Positions 55,052 through 64,000 of a stretch of 64,000 nt of DNA are shown one piece after another. How positions within the stretch are numbered: position 1 is the first letter of the stretch; every line of letters begins with the position of its first letter. Source of the stretch: Acanthosepion lycidas (taxonomy: Eukaryota > Mollusca > Cephalopoda > Sepiida > Sepiidae). The notes under the pieces were generated by a model. The model had not been told where the DNA came from. It saw only the letters and a program-made list of their open reading frames with translations, and searched no databases. The stretch is from positions 69,777,254 through 69,841,253 of the forward strand of contig OZ010586.1 of NCBI GenBank assembly GCA_963932145.1. The letters are read 5' to 3'. A program made the translations under genes and the position numbers.

Positions 55052-55275
55052 TTCCAAGGATATTTGTAAGTGAATATAACGTACCCAAATGGAATTAGAA
55101 CTCGACTCTCCGAATAACAGTTTACACCCATTATTCATTACACCTACCGCACATCTATGCTTAGAGCACCTGGTACTCCCGATCGTTTCATGACCAGGTT
55201 TGATGTTGCTTAACTTCGGGGATCATACGGGAACCGCTGTTTGAACGTGATGTGACCGTAAGCATGAGCAATGGT
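55052..55275 (-). mobile_element. 5S rRNA-derived SINE
   Basis: On the minus strand, from about 55270, the sequence follows 5S rRNA: TTACGGTCACATCACG, CCCGTATGATCCCCGAAG, TTAAGCAACATC, CCTGGTCATGA and GATCGGGAGTACCAGGTGCT. It then continues into a non-5S body ending near TATATTCACTTAC. The internal pol III box region is recognisable but mutated. Same family as 56735-56942. Confidence 0.7.
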
Positions 55276-55683
55276 TTTCCTACTTGTTAGTAAAAAAAAA
55301 CATTGCAAATTTAACATGTTTCGCTATGAAGTTAAATTAGCCAAGCATGTAAAATTTATAAAGGTTTTTCTACTTGTTCCTTATTTGATCCTTTTGTCGA
55401 ATTAAAACCATATTTTCAAATCATACACATATATTTATAGTAGTGGACTCTCCTGCAGATGTTCGATGTATTAGATCCTAAGACTTCAGTTTTAGAATCG
55501 AACCGCCTGACTAGCTAAACATACGATTTGATTATAGTGATGAAGTGTAAAGGCAGCCACACATTTTGAGAAGACTTATAACAGAAAAATGGTGCAGGCT
55601 TGAATTCAAAGTATTTTTTGTCCAAAACTAGTTGTGAATGCGAGAGATCCCAGTCTGCTCTGCTATTTAACCCTTAACTGAGA

Positions 55684-55918
55684 GAAGGTTACGGTTACAT
55701 TAATTATTCAAACTACATTTGTCTTATTTTTATTCTTATTGATACTGCAGAAAGAATTATCCATATTGTCAGACTAACAGAGGCTATGTAGTGATATTAA
55801 CAAATAATAAATATGATTAACATATTTTACGGCATATAAGACAAACTTTCTTTCAAAAGAAAATGGCTAAAAAATCGACTTGCATCTTATATGTGAAGTT
55901 GAGGCCTTATATGTGAAG
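55684..55918 (+). repeat. Mosaic repeat A-B-C
   Basis: Block A (55684-55757, GGTTACGGTTACATTAATTA...) recurs at 58525-58598. Block B (55758-55803, CCATATTGTCAGACTAACAG...) recurs at 57001-57045. Block C (55803-55915, ACGGCATATAAGACAAACTT...) recurs at 57889-57996. Here they are contiguous; elsewhere they are spread out in the order B, C, A. Confidence 0.85.
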
Positions 55919-55924
55919 TTATTT

Positions 55925-56005
55925 GCAAGAAAGTGAATATAACGAATTCGAACTCTACTCGCCGATTTCTCTTTCCGATTCTCTAACCGTAGCACTTTGC
56001 GTGTA
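55925..56005 (-). repeat. Possible 5S-SINE tail fragment
   Basis: AAGTGAATATAACGAATTCG and TCGCCGATTTC resemble the 3' bodies at 55065 and 56745. No 5S part is present. Confidence 0.4.
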
Positions 56006-56492
56006 TCTCTGTCTACCCGTTTCTGTGGGAATATGAAATAAAATATAAAATACATATGTATAAAAATGGGGAAAAAAAAAACAGAAGATAAATAGATGGT
56101 GCTTAATCAATGTCATGAAGTCAATAGTCAGTTTCCATGCCAGCAGAAATATGTGGGTGGACATTGTTACGGACAACAAAGGAAGCGGCGCGTTGCAAAT
56201 TAACGCCCGCGTCTCTGAAGAGTAGTGGGTGTTTGTGCTGGTAATTTTGGCATAACCCGCAAATTGTGGTGAGACTGAGAGGAAGGCTGGACAGTGCGCC
56301 GTGGTTCTTTATTAGATCAACGGTCGGAAGGTGTCGGAATCAGGCAGTAAATATGCTTGTAGCTATCAACGAAAGGATTTGAATCGGTGAACGGACAAGA
56401 CAATTCACTGCAGGTTGAAGATTGTTATGTAACACACGCACGCACGCGTGCACATGTGCACACATACACAAACGCATGTACATACTTAAGTA

Positions 56493-56572
56493 TTAGGTTG
56501 GTGCAAAAATAATTTCGTTTTCTCACATAGTAACATATGTTAGAAAACGAAATTATTTTCGCACCAACCTAA
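56493..56572. mobile_element. MADE1-like mariner MITE, 80 bp, near-perfect palindrome
   Basis: TTAGGTTGGTGCAAAAATAA at the left and TTTTCGCACCAACCTAA at the right, flanked by TA. The interior reads TTTCGTTTTCTCACATAG, with a TTCG variant of the GTCG of the other copies on both arms. Confidence 0.9.
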
Positions 56573-56734
56573 TATTAAAAATATTGTCTGAATTCTCAGT
56601 AACCTTTTACTGAAAAGTCAGACAATATTTTTAAACTGTAAGAATTTTCTGGGAATGATAGTGATTTACTAATATAAATCTTGCTAATTAACTTATAGCT
56701 GCGGGAGAAAATGTGGATTTATACCTTTCTAAAG

Positions 56735-56942
56735 GTATTTTCGCTTAACTGAATATAACGAACCCGACTGGAATTGGAACACGGTTCTCCGATTTCCATA
56801 TCCCAAATCCCAGCTCTTATCCATTACATCAACCGTACACCCAAGCTTGCAGCACCTACTATTTCCTAGTAGTCACCCATTTATCGCTTAATATCGGCGA
56901 TTGTGCGAGAACCGGTGTTTGAACATAAAATGGCCGTAAATA
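56735..56942 (-). mobile_element. 5S rRNA-derived SINE
   Basis: Minus strand from about 56937: TTACGGCCAT (as in 5S), CCGGTTCTCGCACAATCGCC, ATTAAGCG, GGGTGACTACTAGGAAATAG, GTAGGTGCTG, then the SINE body and TATATTCAGTT. The start matches the 5S rRNA 5' end more closely than the copy at 55052 does. Confidence 0.72.
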
Positions 56943-57039
56943 CACGTGTGGTCGAATTCCAGATTTTTCTCACATGTTTTTCCAGAGTAGTATCAAATTA
57001 TCCATATTGTCAGACTAACAGAGGCTATGTAGTAATATT

Positions 57040-57047
57040 AACAACAA

Positions 57048-57083
<36 letters not shown>

Positions 57084-57115
57084 CAATAATGATAATAATA
57101 ATAATAATAAACTAT
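57040..57115. repeat. (ATT)n followed by (AAT)n, self-complementary microsatellite
   Basis: ATT units, then TATCAATAATGA, then AAT units, so the two halves are complementary. It interrupts the mosaic repeat right after block B. Confidence 0.9.
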
Positions 57116-57299
57116 ATAAATAAAGCGCAGTGCATGTATGTCCGTCTGTCAGTCCGTTTTTTGGATTTTGGCGAATCATAATCAACCTGAAGTAACAGGT
57201 AGCAACTACTGTAGTTACACATGATTAAAAATTAAATAAATAACTCATTTAAAGTTAAATATAAATATCGAACAGAGTGATTTAAAATCTATTAAACAT

Positions 57300-57475
57300 G
57301 GCACGTGGAACTAGAACAGTCTACCCCAGTGAGCGAAATAAAGGATTCAGTTCGACATTCCAACCACCGGAGCGTACAACAGCCGGAAACGTTGTAATAA
57401 ATATAGCGACAAAGATGTGGACAATTGTCCGAATAATGTAAATAATGTACACAATACCTCATCTCAGAAACATCA
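57300..57475 (+). repeat. PLE-like 3' repeat
   Basis: Same family as 49480-49630. Includes GCCGGAAACGTTGTAATAAA and GATGTGGACAATTGTCCGAA. Confidence 0.6.
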
Positions 57476-58279
57476 TCTCATATGGTGTTTTTTTTTTTCT
57501 TTTTCTAGCACGCGTACTGTGACGTATTCGAAATATTACTTAATTCAGGTTCTGTAATTTCTTTTAAGAGTGACTTTATATGAAGAGATCGCAAAAAATG
57601 GTGATTTTAAAAGAAAATAAATATTGCGTTACATAAATGTAAACAAACTATGGAGATCGGTTGCGCATACGAAGAAAGATTAGACCAACAAATTAAGGTG
57701 TCGAATAAAGATAAAATAATTTTATTATTTCTAAATTCTTATAACTTTTACGTATATGGGATTCTAAAGGTAAAAGGAGCTAGCTTAAATTCCTCCCGAA
57801 GGGCGGCTTCTAGGCTAGTAATAATAATAAATTGCTTATCTGTTCATTATCCATATCTTATATATTTAAAACGTTATATCCTTAAACAAATAATAAATAT
57901 GATTAACATATTTTACGGCATATAAGACAAACTTTCTTTCAAAAGAAAATGGCTAAAAAATCGACTTGCATCTTATACGTGAAGTTGAGGCCTTCCTTAG
58001 GCTAATTTTATCCCCAACGCTCACGTATATTTTTACATCAGAAAATCATTCGGGCTGGGTTGCGACCATGGCTCTGTCTAGTTTGGACCATATCAGGACC
58101 TGCTAAGACAAGCCAAGACCAACTTGGACTAAAACTTGACTAAGCTTTGACCAGCTTGGTCATGTTATGACCAATCTTTGACCAGTGACCCTATGCGGAA
58201 ACGCTCGGGTTTTCCACGAAAAACGACCTTGTGGGAGTCAAGTAAATATCTGATAACATAAGTTTTTTTTTTTTATAAG

Positions 58280-58520
58280 CATTTCACCCCAAGCAAGGCA
58301 ATAAAACCACTAAAATGCAAGGGAGTTACCGAGTGTTAGTGAATACGAGAGAAAAAAAACTATTGAGCAGAGAGAACAAAAAAGAACAGAATTAAGAAGA
58401 GAAAACATAACGATTGATATTGCATTTAAATTTTTAAAGCTCAAAGTTGACAAGGAAGTAAAAAGCTGGAAATGCGTTTCACACACCAGAAGTGCAACAG
58501 AAGAGACCGTTAACATAGAC
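58280..58520 (-). mobile_element. Jockey 3' end fragment
   Basis: TTCACCCCAAGCAAGGCAAT is the complement of the jockey end. The rest resembles 3183-3480. Confidence 0.65.
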
Positions 58521-58599
58521 AGAAGTTACGGTTACATTAATTATTCAAACTACATTTGTCTTATTTTTATTCTTATTGATACTGCAGAAAGAATTATCG

Positions 58600-59340
58600 T
58601 AGCAAAATAACGGCCACATACGTCAGTAGCAGTTGATCCATTATACATAAATATGCTTGAACACAATCCTATCATTAATCAAACAAAACAACAGGGGAAA
58701 ATGAAATAACGGGATCTGTAAAACACTATGATTAAGACCAAAATAAAAAAAATGTGTCTGTTATATAAATCTGCCTAAGAAGCATGTCTGATGAATGGGC
58801 TGAATTTTCTCATCGGACTTCCACCTCTTTCTATTCTTCTATCAGACAAGGGCCGTGTCTGTCTCACCGGACTTATTGGACCCTATAGAGTGAGGCGATT
58901 CTAAGAGAAATGGAAGAATTCATTATTGGTGGCTACAATCTTAACAACATAAGATATGCAAATGAGGCAGGTTTGAAAGAAAACTACAACGCCTACAGAA
59001 AATAGTGAAGAAAAGTGAAAAGAAAGGACTAGAAAGCAACCTATTTTAGCAAGTTGAAATAAATGGTTGGTGGAACAAATGTAATAAAGTTAATTGTGTG
59101 GGGTCTATATCGTTTCACTTTCAATTTGAGAATAGTAACTCTCAAAATGAAATAGTCACTTTCAATTTGAGAATAGTTAACTTTGAAAATAGAATAGTCA
59201 CGAATATAAAAAATTCTATACAGTTTGCTATGCAAATTGATTCATCTATAACATAAACTGCAAGAAGATGGAATGTATAGCAAAATGATGAGCCCAATAT
59301 GCAAATTACAATTTCGGAGATGTCAAAATTAAACAAGTTC
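58600..59340. other. No gene recognised
   Basis: A local tandem duplication of about 50 bp with TTTCAATTTGAGAATAGT lies at 59118-59210. Nothing else could be assigned. Confidence 0.5.
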
Positions 59341-59660
59341 ACTAATTCAGATATCTGCGTAGTGTTCTAGCAGAAGACAGATAGTGCAACACTGAAATCC
59401 GAAGGCGCATTGGGATAGCCAAAGATGTATTCCAAAAGCTAAGCAAAGTATAAAGAAACAGAAAAACTTCGTTAGAAACAAAGAAAAGAGTACTGAATTG
59501 TTATATGAAAGCTGTTCTCCTATATGGCAGTGAATGCTGGACAATCTCCTCAAAAATTTAGAAGAGACTTCAAGCAACAAAAATGTGCTTCTACAGAAGG
59601 ATGCTGAGAATACCATGCAAATAACATGCGAGCAGTGACGAAGTTTTAAAGAAAATTAAA
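59340..59660 (+). pseudogene. RTE-like LINE reverse transcriptase C-terminal fragment
   Basis: Encodes, with breaks, RRRIGIAKDVFQKLSKV, RVLNCYMKAVLLYGSECWTI, and LQATKMCFYRRMLRIPCK. It stops at AAAACAAAAAG, where the 115-bp array begins. A related copy starts at 62275 on the far side of the array. Confidence 0.75.
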
Positions 59661-62160
59661 ACAAAAAGTGATTTCTTACGTTCAGTTGTACTGCTTGCTT
59701 GCTTTTTATATACAGTAATGTTTTTTTGTTATACCTAAAGTGCTCCTCAAAAATTAAAATACTTGACACAACACAAAGAAAAAGTGATTTCTTACGTTCA
59801 GTTGTACTGCTTGCTTGCTTTTTATATACAGTAATGTTTTCTGTTATAACTAAAGTGCTCCTCAAAAATTAAGATACTTGACACGACACAAAGAAAAAGT
59901 GATTTCTTACGTTCAGTTGTACTGCTTGCTTGCTTTTTATATACAGTAATGTTTTCTGTTATAACTAAAGGCCTCCTCAAAAATTAAGATACTTGACACG
60001 ACACAAAGAAAAAGTGATTTCTTACGTTCAGTTGTACTGCTTGCTTGCTTTTTATATACAGTAATGTTTTCTGTTATAACTAAAGTGCTCCTCAAAAATT
60101 AAGAAACTTGACACGACACAAAGAAAAAGTGATTTCTTACGTTCAGTTGTACTGCTTGCTTGCTTTTTATATACAGTAATGTTTTCTGTTATAACTAAAG
60201 GCCTCCTCAAAAATTAAGATACTTGACACGACACAAAGAAAAAGTGATTTCTTACGTTCAGTTGTACTGATTGCTTGCTTTTTATATACAGTAATGTTTT
60301 CTGTTATAACTAAAGTGCTCCTCAAAAATTAAGATACTTGACACGACACAAAGAAAAAGTGATTTCTTACGTTCAGTTGTACTGCTTGCTTGCTTTTTAT
60401 ATACAGTAATGTTTTCTGTTATAACTAAAGGCCTCATCAAAAATTAAGATACTTGACACGACACAAAGAAAAAGTGATTTCTTACGTTCAGTTGTACTGC
60501 TTGCTTGCTTGCTTTTTATATACAGTAATGTTTTCTGTTATAACTAAAGTGCTCCTCAAAAATTAAGATACTTGACACGACACAAAGAAAAAGTGATTTC
60601 TTACGTTCAGTTGTACTGCTTGCTTGCTTTTTATATACAGTAATGTTTTCTGTTATAACTAAAGGCCTCCTCAAAAATTAAGATACTTGACACGACACAA
60701 AGAAAAAGTGATTTCTTACGTTCAGTTGTACTGCTTGCTTGCTTTTTATATACAGTAATGTTTCTGTTATAACTAAAGGCCTCCTCAAAAATTAAGATAC
60801 TTGACACAACACAAAGAAAAAGTGATTTCTTACGTTCAGTTGTACTGCTTGCTTGCTTTTTATATACAGTAATGTTTTCTGTTATAACTAAAGGCCTCCT
60901 CAAAAATTAAGATACTTGACACGACACAAAGAAAAAGTGATTTCTTACGTTCAGTTGTACTGCTTGCTTGCTTTTTATATACAGTAATGTTTTCTGTTAT
61001 AACTAAAGTGCTCCTCAAAAATTAAGATACTTGACACGACACAAAGAAAAAGTGATTTCTTACGTTCAGTTGTACTGCTTGCTTGCTTTTTATATACAGT
61101 AATGTTTTCTGTTATAACTAAAGTGCTCCTCAAAAATTAAGATACTTGACACGACACAAAGAAAAAGTGATTTCTTACGTTCAGTTGTACTGCTTGCTTG
61201 CTTTTTATATACAGTAATGTTTTCTGTTATAACTAAAGTGCTCCTCAAAAATTAAGATACTTGACACGACACAAAGAAAAAGTGATATCTTACGTTCAGT
61301 TGTACTGCTTGCTTGCTTTTTATATACAGTAATGTTTTCTGTTATAACTAAAGGCCTCCTCAAAAATTAAGATACTTGACACGACACAAAGAAAAAGTGA
61401 TTTCTTACGTTCAGTTGTACTGCTTGCTTGCTTTTTATATACAGTAATGTTTTCTGTTATAACTAAAGTGCTCCTCAAAAATTAAGATACTTGACACGAC
61501 ACAAAGAAAACGTGATTTCTTACGTTCAGTTGTACTGCTTGCTTGCTTTTTATATACAGTAATGTTTTCTGTTATAACTAAAGTGCTCCTCAAAAATTAA
61601 GATACTTGACACGACACAAAGAAAAAGTGATTTCTTACGTTCAGTTGTACTGCTTGCTTGCTTTTTATATACAGTAATGTTTTCTGTTATAACTAAAGGC
61701 CTCCTCAAAAATTAAGATACTTGACACGACACAAAGAAAAAGTGATTTCTTACGTTCAGTTGTACTGCTTGCTTGCTTTTTATATACAGTAATGTTTTCT
61801 GTTATAACTAAAGTGCTCCTCAAAAATTAAGATACTTGACACGACACAAAGAAAAAGTGATTTCTTACGTTCAGTTGTACTGCTTGCTTGCTTTTTATAT
61901 ACAGTAATGTTTTCTGTTATAACTAAAGGCCTCCTCAAAAATTAAGATACTTGACACGACACAAAGAAAAAGTGATTTCTTACGTTCAGTTGTACTGCTT
62001 GCTTGCTTTTTATATACAGTAATGTTTTCTGTTATAACTAAATTGCTCCTCAAAAATTAAGATACTTGACACGACACAAAGGAAAAGTGATTTCTTACGT
62101 TCAGTTGTACTGCTTGCTTGCTTTTTATATACAGTAATGTTTTCTGTTATAACTAAAGGG
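59660..62160. repeat. 115-bp satellite-like tandem array, about 22 copies
   Basis: The unit runs GTGATTTCTTACGTTCAGTT, a GCTTGCTTGCTTTTTATATA stretch, CAGTAATGTTTTCTGTTATA, ACTAAAG(T/G)(G/C)CTCCTC and an AATTAAGATACTTGACACG block, period 115. Most units differ by zero to three bases; one has an extra GCTT (about 60501) and one lacks a T (about 60762). Units carry either AAAGTGCTCC or AAAGGCCTCC, partly alternating. The first and last units are the most diverged. Minus-strand frames with VITENITVYKKQASSTTERK are by-products, because 115 is not a multiple of three. Confidence 0.97.
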
Positions 62161-62274
62161 CTTTTGTAATGTTTTGCAATGTATTGATAGACATGCTTAA
62201 ATACATAGTCGTTTTTATTCATATCATATGCCCTCGGGAGATTGGATTTATCTCTAATATGCGCTGTTGCGATT

Positions 62275-62820
62275 GGAAATGTAATACAAGAATCCGATGA
62301 CGCGTTGGAATAGCGCGTACGATAAATATATTAAAACGAAAAATTTCTCAAAAACAAAGAGAATGATGCTCAACTGCGATATAATATCAATCAATATAAA
62401 ACCATATGGTAATAAATGCTGGACAATCTCCTTCACAATCTCCTTCCTAGTCAACTTTGAGCTCTTTGAGGTAACAGAAAGTGTCCCTACAGAAGGATGA
62501 TGAGAATACCATTGTCGGAGCATTTGAACAGCGATGAAGTTTCAAGAAAAAATGTAAAACAAAGAGGACGCTTGTACTTAGAATCAGAAAGAGTGAATTG
62601 AAATTTCTGGGATGCATAACAATGAAAAAGGGCTTTGAAAATTTGATACTCGCAGAATATATAGAAGGCAAAAGAGACAGAGTGAAACAGTGAGTCTTGT
62701 GTAAATGGATGACTCAACAGAGGTTGGAAAGCATAATAAAAAAGAAAAGAACCGTTAAGGACGTTATGGAAAGCCATGATCATACATGTGCTGATGGGAC
62801 ACGACACACAGACGAAAAAT
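62275..62820 (+). pseudogene. RTE-like LINE reverse transcriptase C-terminal fragment
   Basis: Starts at the homologous place to 59380 and goes further. It includes a CWTISFTISF block, GRMMRIPLSEHLNS, the FLGCITMKKGFENLILAEY stretch, EGKRDRVKQ, and an ESHDHTCADGTRHTDEKY tail. Confidence 0.7.
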
Positions 62821-63690
62821 ATCTACTTCTATTATGCTATCAAATATAAATTAAATATTTATTGAAACAGACGTGATAACGTTTTTCCGGGTGAAAAGAG
62901 GTGTCTGAACATCAGTTACCGAAAAATTGATTGTATCTATCATTTTTAGTGTAGAGTACATAAACATAAACCTGAATTACATATGCATAAAGAAGTACAT
63001 ATATATAATTATCATCAGTCCCAAGCCAAGTGTAATCATATGGTAGCTGCTCATATGTATTCATTTAGGCGTAGAGTGTTTTCGGCAAGTATACCTGTCG
63101 AAGATCATCCCTCACCAGATCAAACCACAGCCGATGTCGTCCAACTAGTAAGCTCACTTTGGTCATAAAATCGTAGCCATCGGGAAAATATTCTGACCTG
63201 GTCGATGACTTCAGTCTAGGAAGACCTCCACATAACCATAACATGTTGAGTCTTGGAAATTTTCTTTCAAAACGCGGAAAGAATAGGAGTTTCTCGTGAA
63301 ATATCTTCCCCTCAAAACTAGCGATATGTTGTAAGAGAAGAATGAAGATGGTTTTAACAATCAACAGACTTGATATGTTTTTGTTTTTTTATTCGATGCC
63401 ACAATTATAAACTCCTGTTTTATCCCTCACTGCAGTCTCTTGCCATTTCATTCCGATTTTTCCTTTCCCTTGCTCTACACCCCAGGAGTGTGCCACTGCT
63501 GCCAGCAGTTGATGTTCGAGTCGAAGTGAGTGCATCGAAAAACAAATCATTGATTGAGATTCTTGTCAGACTCCTAACAGTTTGTAAGATCTGTCTAACT
63601 CGTATCCTACTGTTTTATATACAATGCCTGTCTGTATATTGACCGATTGATTTTACACTGCTCTGTAAAATTGCATCTTTCTCTCTCTTA
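62820..63690. other. No feature recognised
   Basis: No repeat match within the window and no convincing gene. The open frame at 62983-63168 is short and unsupported. Confidence 0.4.
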
Positions 63691-63808
63691 GTCTTTATCT
63701 GTCTTTCTTTCTTTCTTTTTCTTTCTTTCTTTCTTTCTTTCTTTTTTTCTTTCCCGTTGATTATTAACTATTACAGTTTGCTCACATATATCAATACCTC
63801 TCTGTTCA

Positions 63809-63851
<43 letters not shown>

Positions 63852-64000
63852 ATACATCAGTTTCTATCTGTCTATCTCTTTCTTTTTTTCTTTCTTTCTA
63901 TCTGATAATTATACATTTCTATTTGTTCATGTATATCAATACCAGTCTGTTCATATCTGCGTTTTAAACTTCTCATTCTCTCTCTCTCTCTTTCTTTCTT
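63690..64000. repeat. (TTTC)n and (TATC)n microsatellites at the window end
   Basis: Pyrimidine-rich TTTC runs (about 63698-63755) and a pure TATC run (about 63813-63852), then CT-rich sequence to the edge. Confidence 0.95.

Noticed and set aside
55140-55270. Functional 5S rRNA gene
   Set aside because: Many substitutions and a fused non-5S body; it fits a SINE or pseudogene.
59656-62222. Repeated minus-strand frames with VITENITVYKKQASSTTERK as a protein family
   Set aside because: The 115-bp period is not a multiple of three, so frames rotate and stop. There is no sign of selection on coding.
62983-63168. Small ORF as a host gene exon
   Set aside because: Short, with no recognisable motif and no splice context.

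Overview
This is an AT-rich eukaryotic window, almost certainly from a cephalopod mollusc, most likely an octopus. The case rests on long (TA)n and (TATC)n tracts, many broken jockey-type and RTE-like LINE tails, Penelope-like retroelement (PLE) pieces, mariner-derived palindromes, and tRNA- and 5S-derived SINEs. There are no bacterial genes and no CRISPR. The species call is inference from repeat style.
The one host gene I can support is a plus-strand, multi-exon gene at 5116-25297. Five exons (5116-5307, 7899-7981, 16961-17104, 19940-20095, 23824-25297) have GT/AG borders and matching phases, and join into 682 codons plus a stop. The product resembles the hillarin / kyphoscoliosis (KY) peptidase family: a transglutaminase-like fold followed by about three Ig-like repeats. 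All three expected catalytic positions (Cys, His, Asp) appear replaced (Thr128, Asn171, Gln186), so it looks like a pseudoenzyme. The 5' end is not resolved; at least one upstream exon may be missing.
Layout. 1-1107 is the 3' part of a PLE reverse transcriptase with a GIY-YIG endonuclease, followed by a fold-back repeat with a hammerhead-like core. 3716-4253 is a solo LTR carrying a 186-bp pogo-like MITE. Introns hold a 31-bp minisatellite (5632-6078), a hAT remnant, a decayed mariner, a 5'-truncated L1/Tx1-like LINE with a tandemly duplicated tail (11387-14505), jockey pieces, a roughly 60-bp minisatellite and a MADE1-like palindrome. Downstream of 25.3 kb I see no host gene. That part has jockey copies (28.5, 32.1, 41.1, 51.2 kb), an inverted pair of LTR-like repeats (29.1/30.2 kb), a recent 1.5-kb segmental duplication (41.6/44.6 kb), a PLE endonuclease split by an inversion (48.9 kb), two more copies of the solo LTR, 5S-derived SINEs, a circularly permuted repeat trio (55.7-58.6 kb) and a 115-bp satellite array of about 22 units (59.66-62.16 kb).
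I found no convincing new multi-gene system. The most interesting items are the predicted catalytically dead KY/hillarin protein, the solo LTRs with readable target duplications (one with a MITE whose empty site survives in a paralogue), the inverted GIY-YIG fragment, and the satellite array bordered by two copies of the same LINE tail.
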